64,000 nt of DNA from an uncultured Flavobacteriales bacterium (lineage in GTDB: Bacteria > Bacteroidota > Bacteroidia > Flavobacteriales_D > Crocinitomicaceae). The translations under genes and the position numbers were made by a program. Below are positions 10,255 through 20,092 of this stretch, piece by piece. The stretch covers positions 62,001 through 126,000 of the forward strand of contig CAJXJK010000001.1 in the NCBI GenBank assembly GCA_913054135.1. The letters are read 5' to 3'. Under the pieces are notes generated by a model. The model saw only the letters and a list, made by a program, of their open reading frames with translations, was not told the origin of the DNA and did no database searches. Every line of letters begins with the position of its first letter. The stretch's first letter is position 1.

Positions 10255-11106
10255 CTACAACTTGAACCTTCTATTTATAGAAAATCCGAATCTAAATTGA
10301 CCATCCAACCAATTTGAAGTTGTTCCCGGAATGAAAATATTTTCGTTTAATCCTCTACCATTAGAGAAGTGCAGGGCAAATGTGTGACCACCCGTTAAAA
10401 TTTCAAAACCAAAACTTAAAGGATCTTGTGCTACAATTGCGGCAGGTCTTCCAAAGACGTGATTATACTCAAATAGGATTCCTAAGGTCTTTGTGAATCT
10501 GAACCTACCAGAAGCACCAGCAAAGAAAAGTCCATTTTTGTCAGTAAAATCAACAAAATTCCTGTGATTATATCCCGCATTCACTTGAATAGAAATTCGC
10601 TCACCAAACTTCTTGGTAACCAAAAGTTGATTCGTGAAAATGAATCTGTTTAAGAATTTTGGATATGAAGTCACAGAAGTTGAATCTGTGCTTGCACTTG
10701 CATATGGAAGCACAACTGAACTCACAAAAGTTAGTGAAATTGGCATTCCGGTATCTTTTTGTTGAAGGATACTATATTTGGCAAAACCATCAAGAAGCTG
10801 TGTTCTTGCTCCTACCCCCTTGCATCTTCCTAGTCCAATATCTAAGTTATCAATGATTCCATATTCAAATGCTATTCTAACATCTGCCAAATTATCGAAA
10901 CCGTAAAAGTTTGAAAGTCCGCCGGCAGCACCGGCAATATCACCAAACTTATGAGCCACAATGAATTCTAGAGATTGCTTAGGTAACATTTCACTCGAAT
11001 GGTTGTTTATGACACGCGTACCTGCAAAAGTCTCATTTATCTTGTTTTGTGCAATTAAGCCAGAACTAAATATTACTGCCGTTAAAACTAATATCAATCT
11101 TTTCAT
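10255..11106 (-). CDS. DUF5777-like outer-membrane beta-barrel protein
   Basis: Signal peptide, alternating aromatic/hydrophobic strands, FAGTRVINNHSSEMLPKQSLEFIVAHKFGD N-terminus, C-terminal terminal-strand-like FRFGFSINRRFKL. Confidence 0.65.
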   Translation of the reverse strand: MKRLILVLTAVIFSSGLIAQNKINETFAGTRVINNHSSEMLPKQSLEFIVAHKFGDIAGAAGGLSNFYGFDNLADVRIAFEYGIIDNLDIGLGRCKGVGARTQLLDGFAKYSILQQKDTGMPISLTFVSSVVLPYASASTDSTSVTSYPKFLNRFIFTNQLLVTKKFGERISIQVNAGYNHRNFVDFTDKNGLFFAGASGRFRFTKTLGILFEYNHVFGRPAAIVAQDPLSFGFEILTGGHTFALHFSNGRGLNENIFIPGTTSNWLDGQFRFGFSINRRFKL

Positions 11107-12146
11107 TCAGTGGCCTTTTTTTCTATGTAAAACATTAAATCAAGCATTTGCTCATCACTCATGTTTTCAAAAGAGTACATGGGCATATATTGTTTTCTTC
11201 CGCTAATTGCGTACGTACCATATCTCGTAATGTGCGATACAGAAAACGAGTTGTATTTGTTTTTCTTTGCTAACAAAAACTTATGAGTCAACTTAGTGTC
11301 ATCTAAATCAAAATTCGTGATGTTTCGACCCACGGCATGACAATGCAGACATCCTTGTTTGTAAATGAACTCTCCATTTTCAGCACTTGGCTCATAACCT
11401 TCAATTTTAGGAATTTCTGAAGTTCCAAAATGCGCATCATTAATTTGATTGTATTTTGATTTCAGCAGTTCTACTGCCTTCTTATTATTAGAAGACATAT
11501 AAGCTGTGAACTCACCATATTCTCTTGAATTGAATTTCAAATCACAGACCTTTAGCTCTATAGATTTGTAATAATGCATCACTGATCTTATCTCCCAATC
11601 TTCCATTTCTCTCCCCTGAGAACATTGCGTAGCACACAGTTGAATGGCATTGAATAAAGTATCTCGTGTTGGTTTCACCAAATCACCATACTTCTTGGCA
11701 TAATCCCCATTATACCAATGTTCTTTATTGAACATGCCATAAAAAGTGGAAGCCGGTAAAAACGGAATATTATTTTTCTTACTGTATTCGAGAACTCTTT
11801 CTGGGGATTCGTCAGCAGGATCATCTGTTTCTAATTGCTGATTATGACAATCGGTACAAAGAAAGTATTTTGAAATTCTTGAAGTTGAACCATCTTTTAG
11901 TTTCCCAAATTTCACGAGCTCTTCTCCCATACGAGCCGAATCGTCACTAACATTCATAATGTAATGAAGTGGTCTTTCTTCATTCATCATATCAAGAGCA
12001 TAAGAAACTGAAACATCAGCAAGCTTATCTTCAAGAAATCTTGAATTTGAATAGGTAGATAAAGTTCCGCTCGATTTCCAATTAAATGCAAAAAGTGCAA
12101 GAATCAGAATTAAAAGCAGAGCTATTTGACTAAATTTCTTGAGCAT
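11103..12146 (-). CDS. c-type cytochrome with two CxxCH haem-binding motifs
   Basis: CTDCHNQ and CLHCHAVG; signal anchor at N-terminus; 4-nt overlap with downstream gene. Confidence 0.85.
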   Translation of the reverse strand: MLKKFSQIALLLILILALFAFNWKSSGTLSTYSNSRFLEDKLADVSVSYALDMMNEERPLHYIMNVSDDSARMGEELVKFGKLKDGSTSRISKYFLCTDCHNQQLETDDPADESPERVLEYSKKNNIPFLPASTFYGMFNKEHWYNGDYAKKYGDLVKPTRDTLFNAIQLCATQCSQGREMEDWEIRSVMHYYKSIELKVCDLKFNSREYGEFTAYMSSNNKKAVELLKSKYNQINDAHFGTSEIPKIEGYEPSAENGEFIYKQGCLHCHAVGRNITNFDLDDTKLTHKFLLAKKNKYNSFSVSHITRYGTYAISGRKQYMPMYSFENMSDEQMLDLMFYIEKKATE

Positions 12147-12188
12147 GTTTAACTTTGAATATCGAAATATAGAAATTATTTTGTTTGA

Positions 12189-14288
12189 ATGAGTAATATA
12201 TTATCCACACCAATTGAATACTTGAAAGGGGTTGGCCCTAAGCGTGGTGATATACTCAGAAAAGAGGCTCACCTATTTACTTTTGGAGACCTAATTCATT
12301 ATTTTCCATTTAGATACATTGATAAATCATCATACAATTTGGTGAGAGATGTTGCACATCACGAAGGTGCCGTTCAGTTAAAAGGTCAAATTATCGGCTA
12401 TAAAGAAGTCAAGTTTGGAAAAGGAAAACGACTTGAAGTAGTATTTGAAGATGAAAGTGGTCGGATTGACTTGATTTGGTTCAAAGGTGGTAAGTGGATT
12501 GCTCCAAAACTCGTAATTGGCGGATGGGTGAAAGTTTACGGAAAGGCCAAAAAGTTTGGAGCCAAGTACAACATTGCTCATCCAGACATGGAATTTCTCA
12601 AGCATGAAAAAGAAGATTCTTTAGGCCTTCAGGCGGTTTATCATTCTGGTGAAAAGCTTCAAAATCTTGGATTCACATCAAAAGGGATTGAAAGAACTAT
12701 AGCCCAACTAATACCTCAACTTAAAAATGAGGTAGATGACTTTTTGCCAAGATGGTTAATTAATGACTTGAACTTAATTTCACGAGAAGAAGCATTAGTT
12801 AAAATACATCAACCCTCTAATTATGATGAGGCTAAGAAAGCTCAGCTGAGACTTAAATTTGAAGAACTATTCTTATTGCAACTTGAGCTCGTTTTTAGAA
12901 AAGAGATTACTAAAAAGAGGATTAAAGGAATTAAGCTAGATAAGATAGGAGATGCATTTAATACATTCTTTAACGAACATCTGCCATTTGAATTAACAGG
13001 TGCTCAGAAGAAGGTTATCAAAGAAATTAGAGCTGACATAAGTACTGGCATACATATGAACAGGCTACTACAAGGTGATGTTGGTTCAGGAAAAACCTTA
13101 GTCGCTTTGATGACCATGCTCTTGGCTGTAGATAATGGCTACCAAGCCTGTATCATGGCGCCAACAGAAATCTTAGCTCGACAACATTTTGAGACCATTT
13201 CAAACTTTCTAGAAAAAATGGATTTGAAAGTGGCGGTTCTTACGGGATCGACAAAAAAGGCCGAACGAAAAATATTACATGAACAGCTACTTTCAGGTGA
13301 AATTGACATTTTATGTGGAACCCACGCCTTGCTTGAAGACATTGTTCAATACAAAGATTTGGGACTAGCAATCATTGATGAACAGCATAGGTTTGGAGTT
13401 GCACAAAGATCAAGACTTTGGAAAAAGAACACTTTGCCTCCTCACATTTTAGTTATGACAGCAACTCCGATTCCGAGAACCTTAGCACTAACTTTTTATG
13501 GTGATTTGGATGTAAGTGTAATTGACGAATTACCACCAGGAAGAAAAGAAATTCAAACCTCTCATAGACTAGAATCAGCAAGACTAAATGTCTTTGGATT
13601 TATTGAAAAGGAAATTGAGAAAGGACGTCAAATCTATATTGTTTATCCACTAATTCAAGAATCAGAAACTTTAGACTATAACAATCTAATGGATGGCTTT
13701 GAATCGATCACCAGGAGATTCCCTTTACCCAAATACCGAGTTAGCATTGTTCACGGAAAGATGAAACCTGCTGACAAGGATTATGAAATGCAACAATTTG
13801 CAAAGGGGAACACGCACATTATGGTTGCTACAACTGTAATAGAAGTTGGGGTTAATGTTCCTAATGCATCAGTGATGATTATAGAAAGCTCAGAGAAATT
13901 TGGATTATCACAATTACATCAATTAAGAGGAAGGGTTGGTAGAGGAGCTGATCAATCTTATTGTATTTTGATGACAGGATACAAACTAGGTGAAGATGCT
14001 AAAAAACGTCTGGCCACCATGGTGGATACTAATGATGGATTCAAGATATCAGAGGTTGACCTGAAATTGAGAGGACCCGGTGACATCATGGGAACTCAAC
14101 AAAGTGGAATCCTAAATTTAAAATTGGCTGATTTAGCTAAAGATTCACAAATAGTCCAGTTAGCAAGAGACAAGGCTTTAGAACTTGTTGAGAAAGATCC
14201 AGAACTCAAAGACAGAGATCATCAAAATATTGCTCGAGTGTTGAGAGCAATCATCAAATCAAAGCCAAACTGGAGCCGAATAAGCTAG
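12189..14288 (+). CDS. recG: ATP-dependent DNA helicase RecG
   Basis: GVGPKRGDILRKE wedge domain start, LLQGDVGSGKT Walker A, DEQHRFG, MTATPIPRTLALT, LRGRVGRG. Confidence 0.97.
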   Translation: MSNILSTPIEYLKGVGPKRGDILRKEAHLFTFGDLIHYFPFRYIDKSSYNLVRDVAHHEGAVQLKGQIIGYKEVKFGKGKRLEVVFEDESGRIDLIWFKGGKWIAPKLVIGGWVKVYGKAKKFGAKYNIAHPDMEFLKHEKEDSLGLQAVYHSGEKLQNLGFTSKGIERTIAQLIPQLKNEVDDFLPRWLINDLNLISREEALVKIHQPSNYDEAKKAQLRLKFEELFLLQLELVFRKEITKKRIKGIKLDKIGDAFNTFFNEHLPFELTGAQKKVIKEIRADISTGIHMNRLLQGDVGSGKTLVALMTMLLAVDNGYQACIMAPTEILARQHFETISNFLEKMDLKVAVLTGSTKKAERKILHEQLLSGEIDILCGTHALLEDIVQYKDLGLAIIDEQHRFGVAQRSRLWKKNTLPPHILVMTATPIPRTLALTFYGDLDVSVIDELPPGRKEIQTSHRLESARLNVFGFIEKEIEKGRQIYIVYPLIQESETLDYNNLMDGFESITRRFPLPKYRVSIVHGKMKPADKDYEMQQFAKGNTHIMVATTVIEVGVNVPNASVMIIESSEKFGLSQLHQLRGRVGRGADQSYCILMTGYKLGEDAKKRLATMVDTNDGFKISEVDLKLRGPGDIMGTQQSGILNLKLADLAKDSQIVQLARDKALELVEKDPELKDRDHQNIARVLRAIIKSKPNWSRIS

Positions 14289-14377
14289 AAATCAACAATC
14301 AATTGGTTTTAATTTTTCATTTCATGCATCTAAGCTGGCCTGATTTGTGATAATTTGGTTTCATAAAAATCACACTT

Positions 14378-14752
14378 ATGAAAAATTTGGTTTTACTTAT
14401 CGTGCTTTGTGTTTCCAATTTTGCTGTTGCTCAGGTATACGGAGAAATCTTTATGGACAAGCGAGAAATCGTAAAAGACATTGATTACACAGTTAATTAT
14501 AGCAAAGAGGGAAAACTCGTATTTGACATAAAAGTGAATACTGACGGTAAGGTAACTTCTTGTTTTATAAATGAAGATAAAAGTACAATTACTGCCAAGG
14601 GGCCTATGATGAAAGCTAAGTCAAAAATTATGGGACAGCTGGTTTTTGGAAGAGGAATTGGCCTCCCACAATTTCACTCTGGCTATGTGCAAATAACTAC
14701 TACTCAAGGAGAAAACACACAAGAGGATAATAGATTCAAGCCCCCCTATTAA
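14378..14752 (+). CDS. Small secreted protein of unknown function
   Basis: Signal peptide MKNLVLLIVLCVSNFAVAQ; codon-periodic ORF. Confidence 0.6.
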   Translation: MKNLVLLIVLCVSNFAVAQVYGEIFMDKREIVKDIDYTVNYSKEGKLVFDIKVNTDGKVTSCFINEDKSTITAKGPMMKAKSKIMGQLVFGRGIGLPQFHSGYVQITTTQGENTQEDNRFKPPY

Positions 14753-14836
14753 ATTGGAATCCAATAATTGAGGTTTTAAGGTAATCTTCGGTGGCAACCT
14801 AAGAATCTGAAGGGCGTTTGGCTTAAAAATCATATT

Positions 14837-16051
14837 ATGAAGTTTATTTTTGCCCTCTCTATCCTCATCAGCTCAGCTGCATTTTCACAAACAACAAAGA
14901 AAGCCTGTTTCTTAGGCAACAGTTATACTGGTGTCAATGATTTGCCAGGTTTAATCTCAAGCATTGCAACAGCTGACGGAAATACACTAACCAAAGATCA
15001 AAACACGCCGGGAGGATACACCCTCATGGGGCATGCTACAAACAATACTTCTCTCACAAAAATTGCTGCAGACAATTGGGATTTTGTCATTTTACAAGAT
15101 CAAAGTCAAATGCCATCTTTCCCTTATTCTCAAGTACAATCAGATGTATATCCTTATGCCGAAATTCTTTGTGACTCAATCAGGAGTGCTAATGAATGTG
15201 CGATTCCACTTTTCTATAATACATGGGGAAGACGTGACGGAGATCCTCAATGGGACTCAATCAACACATTTGACAAGATGAATGAAAGGCTATTCAATGC
15301 CTATGAGAATATGACAGACTTTAACGCCGGTATGCGAGCACCAGCAGGATCTGGTTTTGACCATGTCGATAACGACCTAACTTCTCCTATTACACATACC
15401 GATTTATATGCAACAGATGGAAGTCACCCATCTATTTATGGTTCATTTTTAACCGCCTGCATCTTTTATGAAATCATTTTTGATGAGGATGTTCAAGGAA
15501 ACACACATTTACCTTCTGGAATCACGGCACCAATTGCTGCTTACTTGCAAACAACTGCTCATCATGTAGTGCACGAAGTTGATTCAATTGAAGTTGACTT
15601 TACCGCACCAGAGGCAAACCTTAGTTATACTGAGAATATTTTTGAAGTTACCTTCACCAATGAAAGCACACATGACTTTGAATGGTTATGGGATTTCGGA
15701 AATGGAAATACCTCAACTGAAGAGAACCCAATTTTTGACTTTGGACAAAGCGGAGATTTTGAAGTCACTTTAACCGTATACAATTGTGGTCAAGAAGATG
15801 ACACAACTTTTTGGGTTTCTTTAAATACCACAGGAATTGAAGAGCAAGCAAAAGATTTCAAGGTTTTTCCAAACCCTTCTCAGGGTGAAGTCTCAATTAC
15901 GGCAGTCTCAGAATTTGATTACCTCATTTACGACATTGAAGGAAGATTAATCAGAAGAGGTAAAGGCAACAAAAAAGCCGACCTCTTATTAGAGACCGGC
16001 TTATATTTTGTTGAAGTAAATGGCAAGCGCCAGAAACTTATAATTCTTTAA
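14837..16051 (+). CDS. SGNH-hydrolase-like (DUF4886-like) secreted protein with PKD domain and T9SS type A sorting domain
   Basis: KACFLGNSYTGVNDLP, DFVILQDQSQMP, ATDGSHPSIYGSFL; PKD DFGNGNTSTEENPIFDF; C-terminal FKVFPNPSQGEVSI...LYFVEVNGKRQKLIIL. Confidence 0.8.
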   Translation: MKFIFALSILISSAAFSQTTKKACFLGNSYTGVNDLPGLISSIATADGNTLTKDQNTPGGYTLMGHATNNTSLTKIAADNWDFVILQDQSQMPSFPYSQVQSDVYPYAEILCDSIRSANECAIPLFYNTWGRRDGDPQWDSINTFDKMNERLFNAYENMTDFNAGMRAPAGSGFDHVDNDLTSPITHTDLYATDGSHPSIYGSFLTACIFYEIIFDEDVQGNTHLPSGITAPIAAYLQTTAHHVVHEVDSIEVDFTAPEANLSYTENIFEVTFTNESTHDFEWLWDFGNGNTSTEENPIFDFGQSGDFEVTLTVYNCGQEDDTTFWVSLNTTGIEEQAKDFKVFPNPSQGEVSITAVSEFDYLIYDIEGRLIRRGKGNKKADLLLETGLYFVEVNGKRQKLIIL

Positions 16052-16695
16052 TCTTCACCAAAAAACTCTTCGTGATTATCTGATTGATAAAAGATTCTAA
16101 TTTGAGCAGTATCCTTTAAAAAGTCAATTTTACCAATTAATATTTTGGTGATTTTCAAACCAGTCCTTTTTTCAAGGTCGGCTTGAAGTGCAGGTCTATT
16201 CTCTGGTTTAATCAAATCAATTTTCTCATAGATTATCGTTTTACTCATTTCATGGTTTTGTAAAACCACATACTCTAATAAGTAAACGAAACCAACAGTT
16301 CCTGCATTAACGAATAACAATTCGGCCAAGCTTATTTGTTTTCCGGCTAGTGCATTCACGACAGCCAAGCCAATTGCGACAAACAAGTAGGTCATCTCTT
16401 TAATCCTGACGGTACCTGTACGATACCTAATTATTCCAAAGATGGCAAAGAGTCCAAGCCCCATTCCCATATCAATCTCAAGCTTTTTTAATGCAAAACA
16501 TATCATGAATGATATGACCGAAATCATGTAGTAAGTGAAGAGATAATCTTTTCTCTGAGTTTTTCGATAATAAATGAATCTTATCAAAATCGTCAAAAAG
16601 ACGAAGTTGATTATAAACCTGTACAGCAACTTGTAAAAGTCATCATCCATCATGGGAATCCCCATGAATGTATATATAGCATCTTGATCCGGCAT
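16048..16695 (-). CDS. DUF4956-type membrane protein
   Basis: Multiple TM helices, FAIFGIIRYRTGTVRIKEMTYLFVAIGLAVVNAL signature; adjacent to VTC gene. Confidence 0.8.
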   Translation of the reverse strand: MPDQDAIYTFMGIPMMDDDFYKLLYRFIINFVFLTILIRFIYYRKTQRKDYLFTYYMISVISFMICFALKKLEIDMGMGLGLFAIFGIIRYRTGTVRIKEMTYLFVAIGLAVVNALAGKQISLAELLFVNAGTVGFVYLLEYVVLQNHEMSKTIIYEKIDLIKPENRPALQADLEKRTGLKITKILIGKIDFLKDTAQIRIFYQSDNHEEFFGED

Positions 16696-16696
16696 C

Positions 16697-17452
16697 TTAA
16701 TTCTTTAATTTATCTATCAATAATAATTTCGGTTTAAAGTTATTCGCTTTCAAACCAGGATTCAGTTTAGCTGTTCCTACGCAATATTTACTAAAACCGT
16801 TCGGCCTAACCAGGTTTTTCTTCATTAATTCGTAGAATAAGCTTTTGCGATTAACCTTTTCTTGTTTCAATTCTGCAATGACAATGTGCGGAAAAGATTG
16901 AACGTTATCCCCGTCTTGAAAACCTAAATTCAAATCTAAGGTTAATCGTTCTTTTTCAACTTTGTTCACCAATGTAATACGATCAAAAGAGTTCCACATT
17001 TTTGACTCCAAACCATACTCCTTGCCTATTACAGCATCAATGTACTCTTTAGAACCTGAAGAGAGAACCTTCTCAAAATCATCAACTCTAATCCTTTTTT
17101 TATCAGTTCTTCCTTTAAATTTTCGTTTCACTTCGAGAAAACATAAATCAGATCCGATATACTTTCTGATTCTTACTTTAAACCTTAAGCTTCTTTCATT
17201 ATGATGATCTAAATAAAAATCAAATTTCTCGGTATCAAAATACTGAGTAGAATAACCACTCATTCTGGTTCCGGCGATTTCAAGCGATCGGTAACCTTCT
17301 TTTAGAATCGGTAATATCTCATTAAAGGTCTTTCTTGAAACTACAAACTTAGTATCGGTACGGTTCATAAGCGCAACCTCATTCATCTGTTCCAAGGTGA
17401 TTGGATCAAATTCATCAAGTAATTTTTTTTCGCCGTAACGCTCGAATTCCAT
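16697..17452 (-). CDS. VTC-domain (polyphosphate polymerase-like) protein
   Basis: NRTDTKFVVSRKTF, STQYFDTEKFDFYLDHHNERSLRFKVRIRKYIGSDLCFLEVKRKFKGRTDKKRI. Confidence 0.8.
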   Translation of the reverse strand: MEFERYGEKKLLDEFDPITLEQMNEVALMNRTDTKFVVSRKTFNEILPILKEGYRSLEIAGTRMSGYSTQYFDTEKFDFYLDHHNERSLRFKVRIRKYIGSDLCFLEVKRKFKGRTDKKRIRVDDFEKVLSSGSKEYIDAVIGKEYGLESKMWNSFDRITLVNKVEKERLTLDLNLGFQDGDNVQSFPHIVIAELKQEKVNRKSLFYELMKKNLVRPNGFSKYCVGTAKLNPGLKANNFKPKLLLIDKLKN

Positions 17453-17540
17453 AAATCAAAAGTAACTTAATTTTGTATATTACATATAAACAAAGCCATA
17501 GTCAATTAGACGAGGAATTTTGAAAATGGTTTAACTACTT

Positions 17541-18014
17541 ATGAAAAACAAAACAATTCAGGTCAATTACAAAGAAGGAAATGACTTAACTGCATTTGAT
17601 GCAAAAACAAAAGATTTGATTGAGCAAACAATTGCTTTCTCTAAAAACGCTTATGCGCCATACTCAAATTTTCACGTAAGTGCTTGTCTCATATTAGACA
17701 ATGGTAAAGTAGTAAAAGGGACAAACGTTGAAAACGCCTCTTATCCCGTTTCTATTTGCGCAGAAAGAACTTTGCTATCACATACTGTATCTAATTATCC
17801 TTCAAATAAAATTGAGAAAATCGCCATCTACGTTGACAAGAACTTAAGTGAGCCCGTTCCACCATGTGGAGTTTGTAGACAAACATTGTTAGAAGTCGAA
17901 AAACGACAAGAGCAGGACATTGAAGTCATATTAATTAGTCAAAGTGGAACCTATATCGTATTCGAGAAATGTTCAGATTTATTACCTCTTTATTTTGATG
18001 GAGAAGCGTTATAG
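17541..18014 (+). CDS. cdd: Cytidine deaminase
   Basis: KNAYAPYSNFHVSACL, ENASYPVSICAERTLL, EPVPPCGVCRQ zinc motifs. Confidence 0.95.
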   Translation: MKNKTIQVNYKEGNDLTAFDAKTKDLIEQTIAFSKNAYAPYSNFHVSACLILDNGKVVKGTNVENASYPVSICAERTLLSHTVSNYPSNKIEKIAIYVDKNLSEPVPPCGVCRQTLLEVEKRQEQDIEVILISQSGTYIVFEKCSDLLPLYFDGEAL

Positions 18015-18017
18015 CTT

Positions 18018-18728
18018 TTACTCTTCATCAGGATCAGGTAAATCGGCATCCTTATAGGTATTTGAAAGACTTAAAAGAGGCATTCTTACGTTGAAGAACA
18101 GTTCTTTAACTTTCTTTTTACCCTTAATTTTTTCTTGATCACTTTTTTTAAATTTCAGCAAATCACAGTCAGTGATTAGGTGTTGTTCAACCGCTCTTAA
18201 TCCTAAATCACCTAATATTTGATATTCATGATCTACAGATACCACCACGAAAGCTGACATTAAATCTTTACCATCTCCGCTTTTGTAAATAGTCTCTAAA
18301 AAAGAATAATAATGCTTTGCGTAAAAATGTTTTTCATCATCCTTTTCTAATTTCAAGCTAGCAATTGACATTTTCAATAAAACTTCTAAATCAACTGGGT
18401 TTTCTTGCAACACCTCTTCACCAGTTTTCAACACCTTGTCGTAGTCTTTCAGTTTATAATCTTCAGCTAACGACTTCTTTAAATTGCTGATACCATAGGG
18501 TTGATAATACCGTTGAAAGACATTGCCGTAATATAAATGATGATATTCTTCGGCACTTAATGAACTGTCTTTGTTGAGTATTTTCTTTTTCAATTTCGGA
18601 TAATAAAAGACTGAAGACGTGTCTTTTATCGTTTTCTTGATTTCATCAAAGTTGACCTTTGATATAGATTGACTCCATGACAAGGTCATGGCAGAAAGCC
18701 AAACAGTCAGAATTACAAGTTTTTTCAT
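18018..18728 (-). CDS. Secreted DUF4919-like protein
   Basis: Signal peptide; YHHLYYGNVFQRYYQPY signature region. Confidence 0.6.
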   Translation of the reverse strand: MKKLVILTVWLSAMTLSWSQSISKVNFDEIKKTIKDTSSVFYYPKLKKKILNKDSSLSAEEYHHLYYGNVFQRYYQPYGISNLKKSLAEDYKLKDYDKVLKTGEEVLQENPVDLEVLLKMSIASLKLEKDDEKHFYAKHYYSFLETIYKSGDGKDLMSAFVVVSVDHEYQILGDLGLRAVEQHLITDCDLLKFKKSDQEKIKGKKKVKELFFNVRMPLLSLSNTYKDADLPDPDEE

Positions 18729-18991
18729 AATGGGTTTTGGTTAAAAAGCCATTCAATGTAAATTAAAATGCCTCAGTATGATTGGTCAGATCACTTAAGT
18801 ATAAGCATGATAATCAATTTGGTAACAAATAATCTTGAAAAATTATTGTGAATAGAATAACAACCTTAATCTCAATCGTTTATTATTGGACTCAAAAAAC
18901 GTAACCTTGAATATGAAATACTGCGTATATTGAAGACCGATTTTTAACGAATATGAATATATTTGTCAATTGAATTTTAGTACAGGAAACT

Positions 18992-20050
18992 ATGGCAACT
19001 AAAACTGCTGCAAAAAAGCCCTCGAAGGCTGCAAAGACAACAAGAAAATCGAAAGCATCAAAGTTTTCGAAAGCAACCTATATCAAATGGTATACGGACA
19101 TGTTGTTAATTAGAAAATTTGAAGAGAAAATTTCTCAATTATATATCCAACAAAAATTTGGTGGATTCTTGCACGTATACATTGGGCAAGAAGCTATCGC
19201 GGTTGGAACAGTGTCTGGTTCTCAAAAAGGAGACAAGCACATAACTGCATATAGAGATCATGGACATCCAATTGCCCTAGGATCAGACCCAAGAGTATTG
19301 GCGGCTGAGCTTTATGGTAAATCAACAGGTTGTTCAAAAGGAAAAGGAGGCTCAATGCACTTTTTTGATGTGGAGAGAGGATTCATGGGAGGACACGGAA
19401 TAGTTGGTGCTCAAATACCAATGGGAGCTGGAATCGCATTTGCCGAGCAATACAAGGGAACAAAAAATGTTTGTTTTTGTTCATTTGGGGATGGAGCAGC
19501 AAGACAAGGTGCATTGCACGAGACTTTCAACATGGCAATGAACTGGAACCTTCCATGCGTTTTCATTATTGAGAACAACAACTATGCAATGGGAACTTCA
19601 GTTGAGCGAACTACTAATGTTACTGACATGTCTCAAATTGGTGCATCTTACGATATGCCTTCATTCATTGTTGACGGAATGAGTCCTGAAGCAGTTCATG
19701 AAGCAATTGAAGAAGCTGCTGATAGAGCAAGAAAAGGAAACGGACCAACATTATTGGATATTAGAACTTACAGATATAAAGGACATTCAATGTCTGATCC
19801 TCAAAAATATAGAACTAAGGAAGAAGTTGCTGATTGGCAAGCAAAAGATCCTATTGATCACTGCTTAAAAGTGATTAAGGATAACAAATGGTTGACCGAG
19901 AAGAAAATCACTGAAATCCAAGATTGGGTAAAGAAAGAAGTTGCCGAATCAATCAAATTTGCTGAAGACTCTCCTTTACCAACTCCAGATGAGTTGTACA
20001 AAGATGTTTACAAAGAGGAATATCCTTTCATTAAAGAATACTTAGCATAA
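18992..20050 (+). CDS. pdhA: Pyruvate dehydrogenase E1 component subunit alpha
   Basis: GQEAIAVG, AYRDHGHPIALG, GKGGSMHFFD, FGDGAARQGALHETFNMA, TYRYKGHSMSDP. Confidence 0.95.
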   Translation: MATKTAAKKPSKAAKTTRKSKASKFSKATYIKWYTDMLLIRKFEEKISQLYIQQKFGGFLHVYIGQEAIAVGTVSGSQKGDKHITAYRDHGHPIALGSDPRVLAAELYGKSTGCSKGKGGSMHFFDVERGFMGGHGIVGAQIPMGAGIAFAEQYKGTKNVCFCSFGDGAARQGALHETFNMAMNWNLPCVFIIENNNYAMGTSVERTTNVTDMSQIGASYDMPSFIVDGMSPEAVHEAIEEAADRARKGNGPTLLDIRTYRYKGHSMSDPQKYRTKEEVADWQAKDPIDHCLKVIKDNKWLTEKKITEIQDWVKKEVAESIKFAEDSPLPTPDELYKDVYKEEYPFIKEYLA

Positions 20051-20092
20051 GCTAATAAGATATTATACAAATTAATTGACCAAACAAAAGAC

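Noticed and set aside
15965-16005. Terminator-like inverted repeat AGCCGACCTC...GAGACCGGCTT
   Set aside because: Lies within the coding region of the SGNH/T9SS protein (KKADLLLETGLYF) and stem pairing is imperfect.
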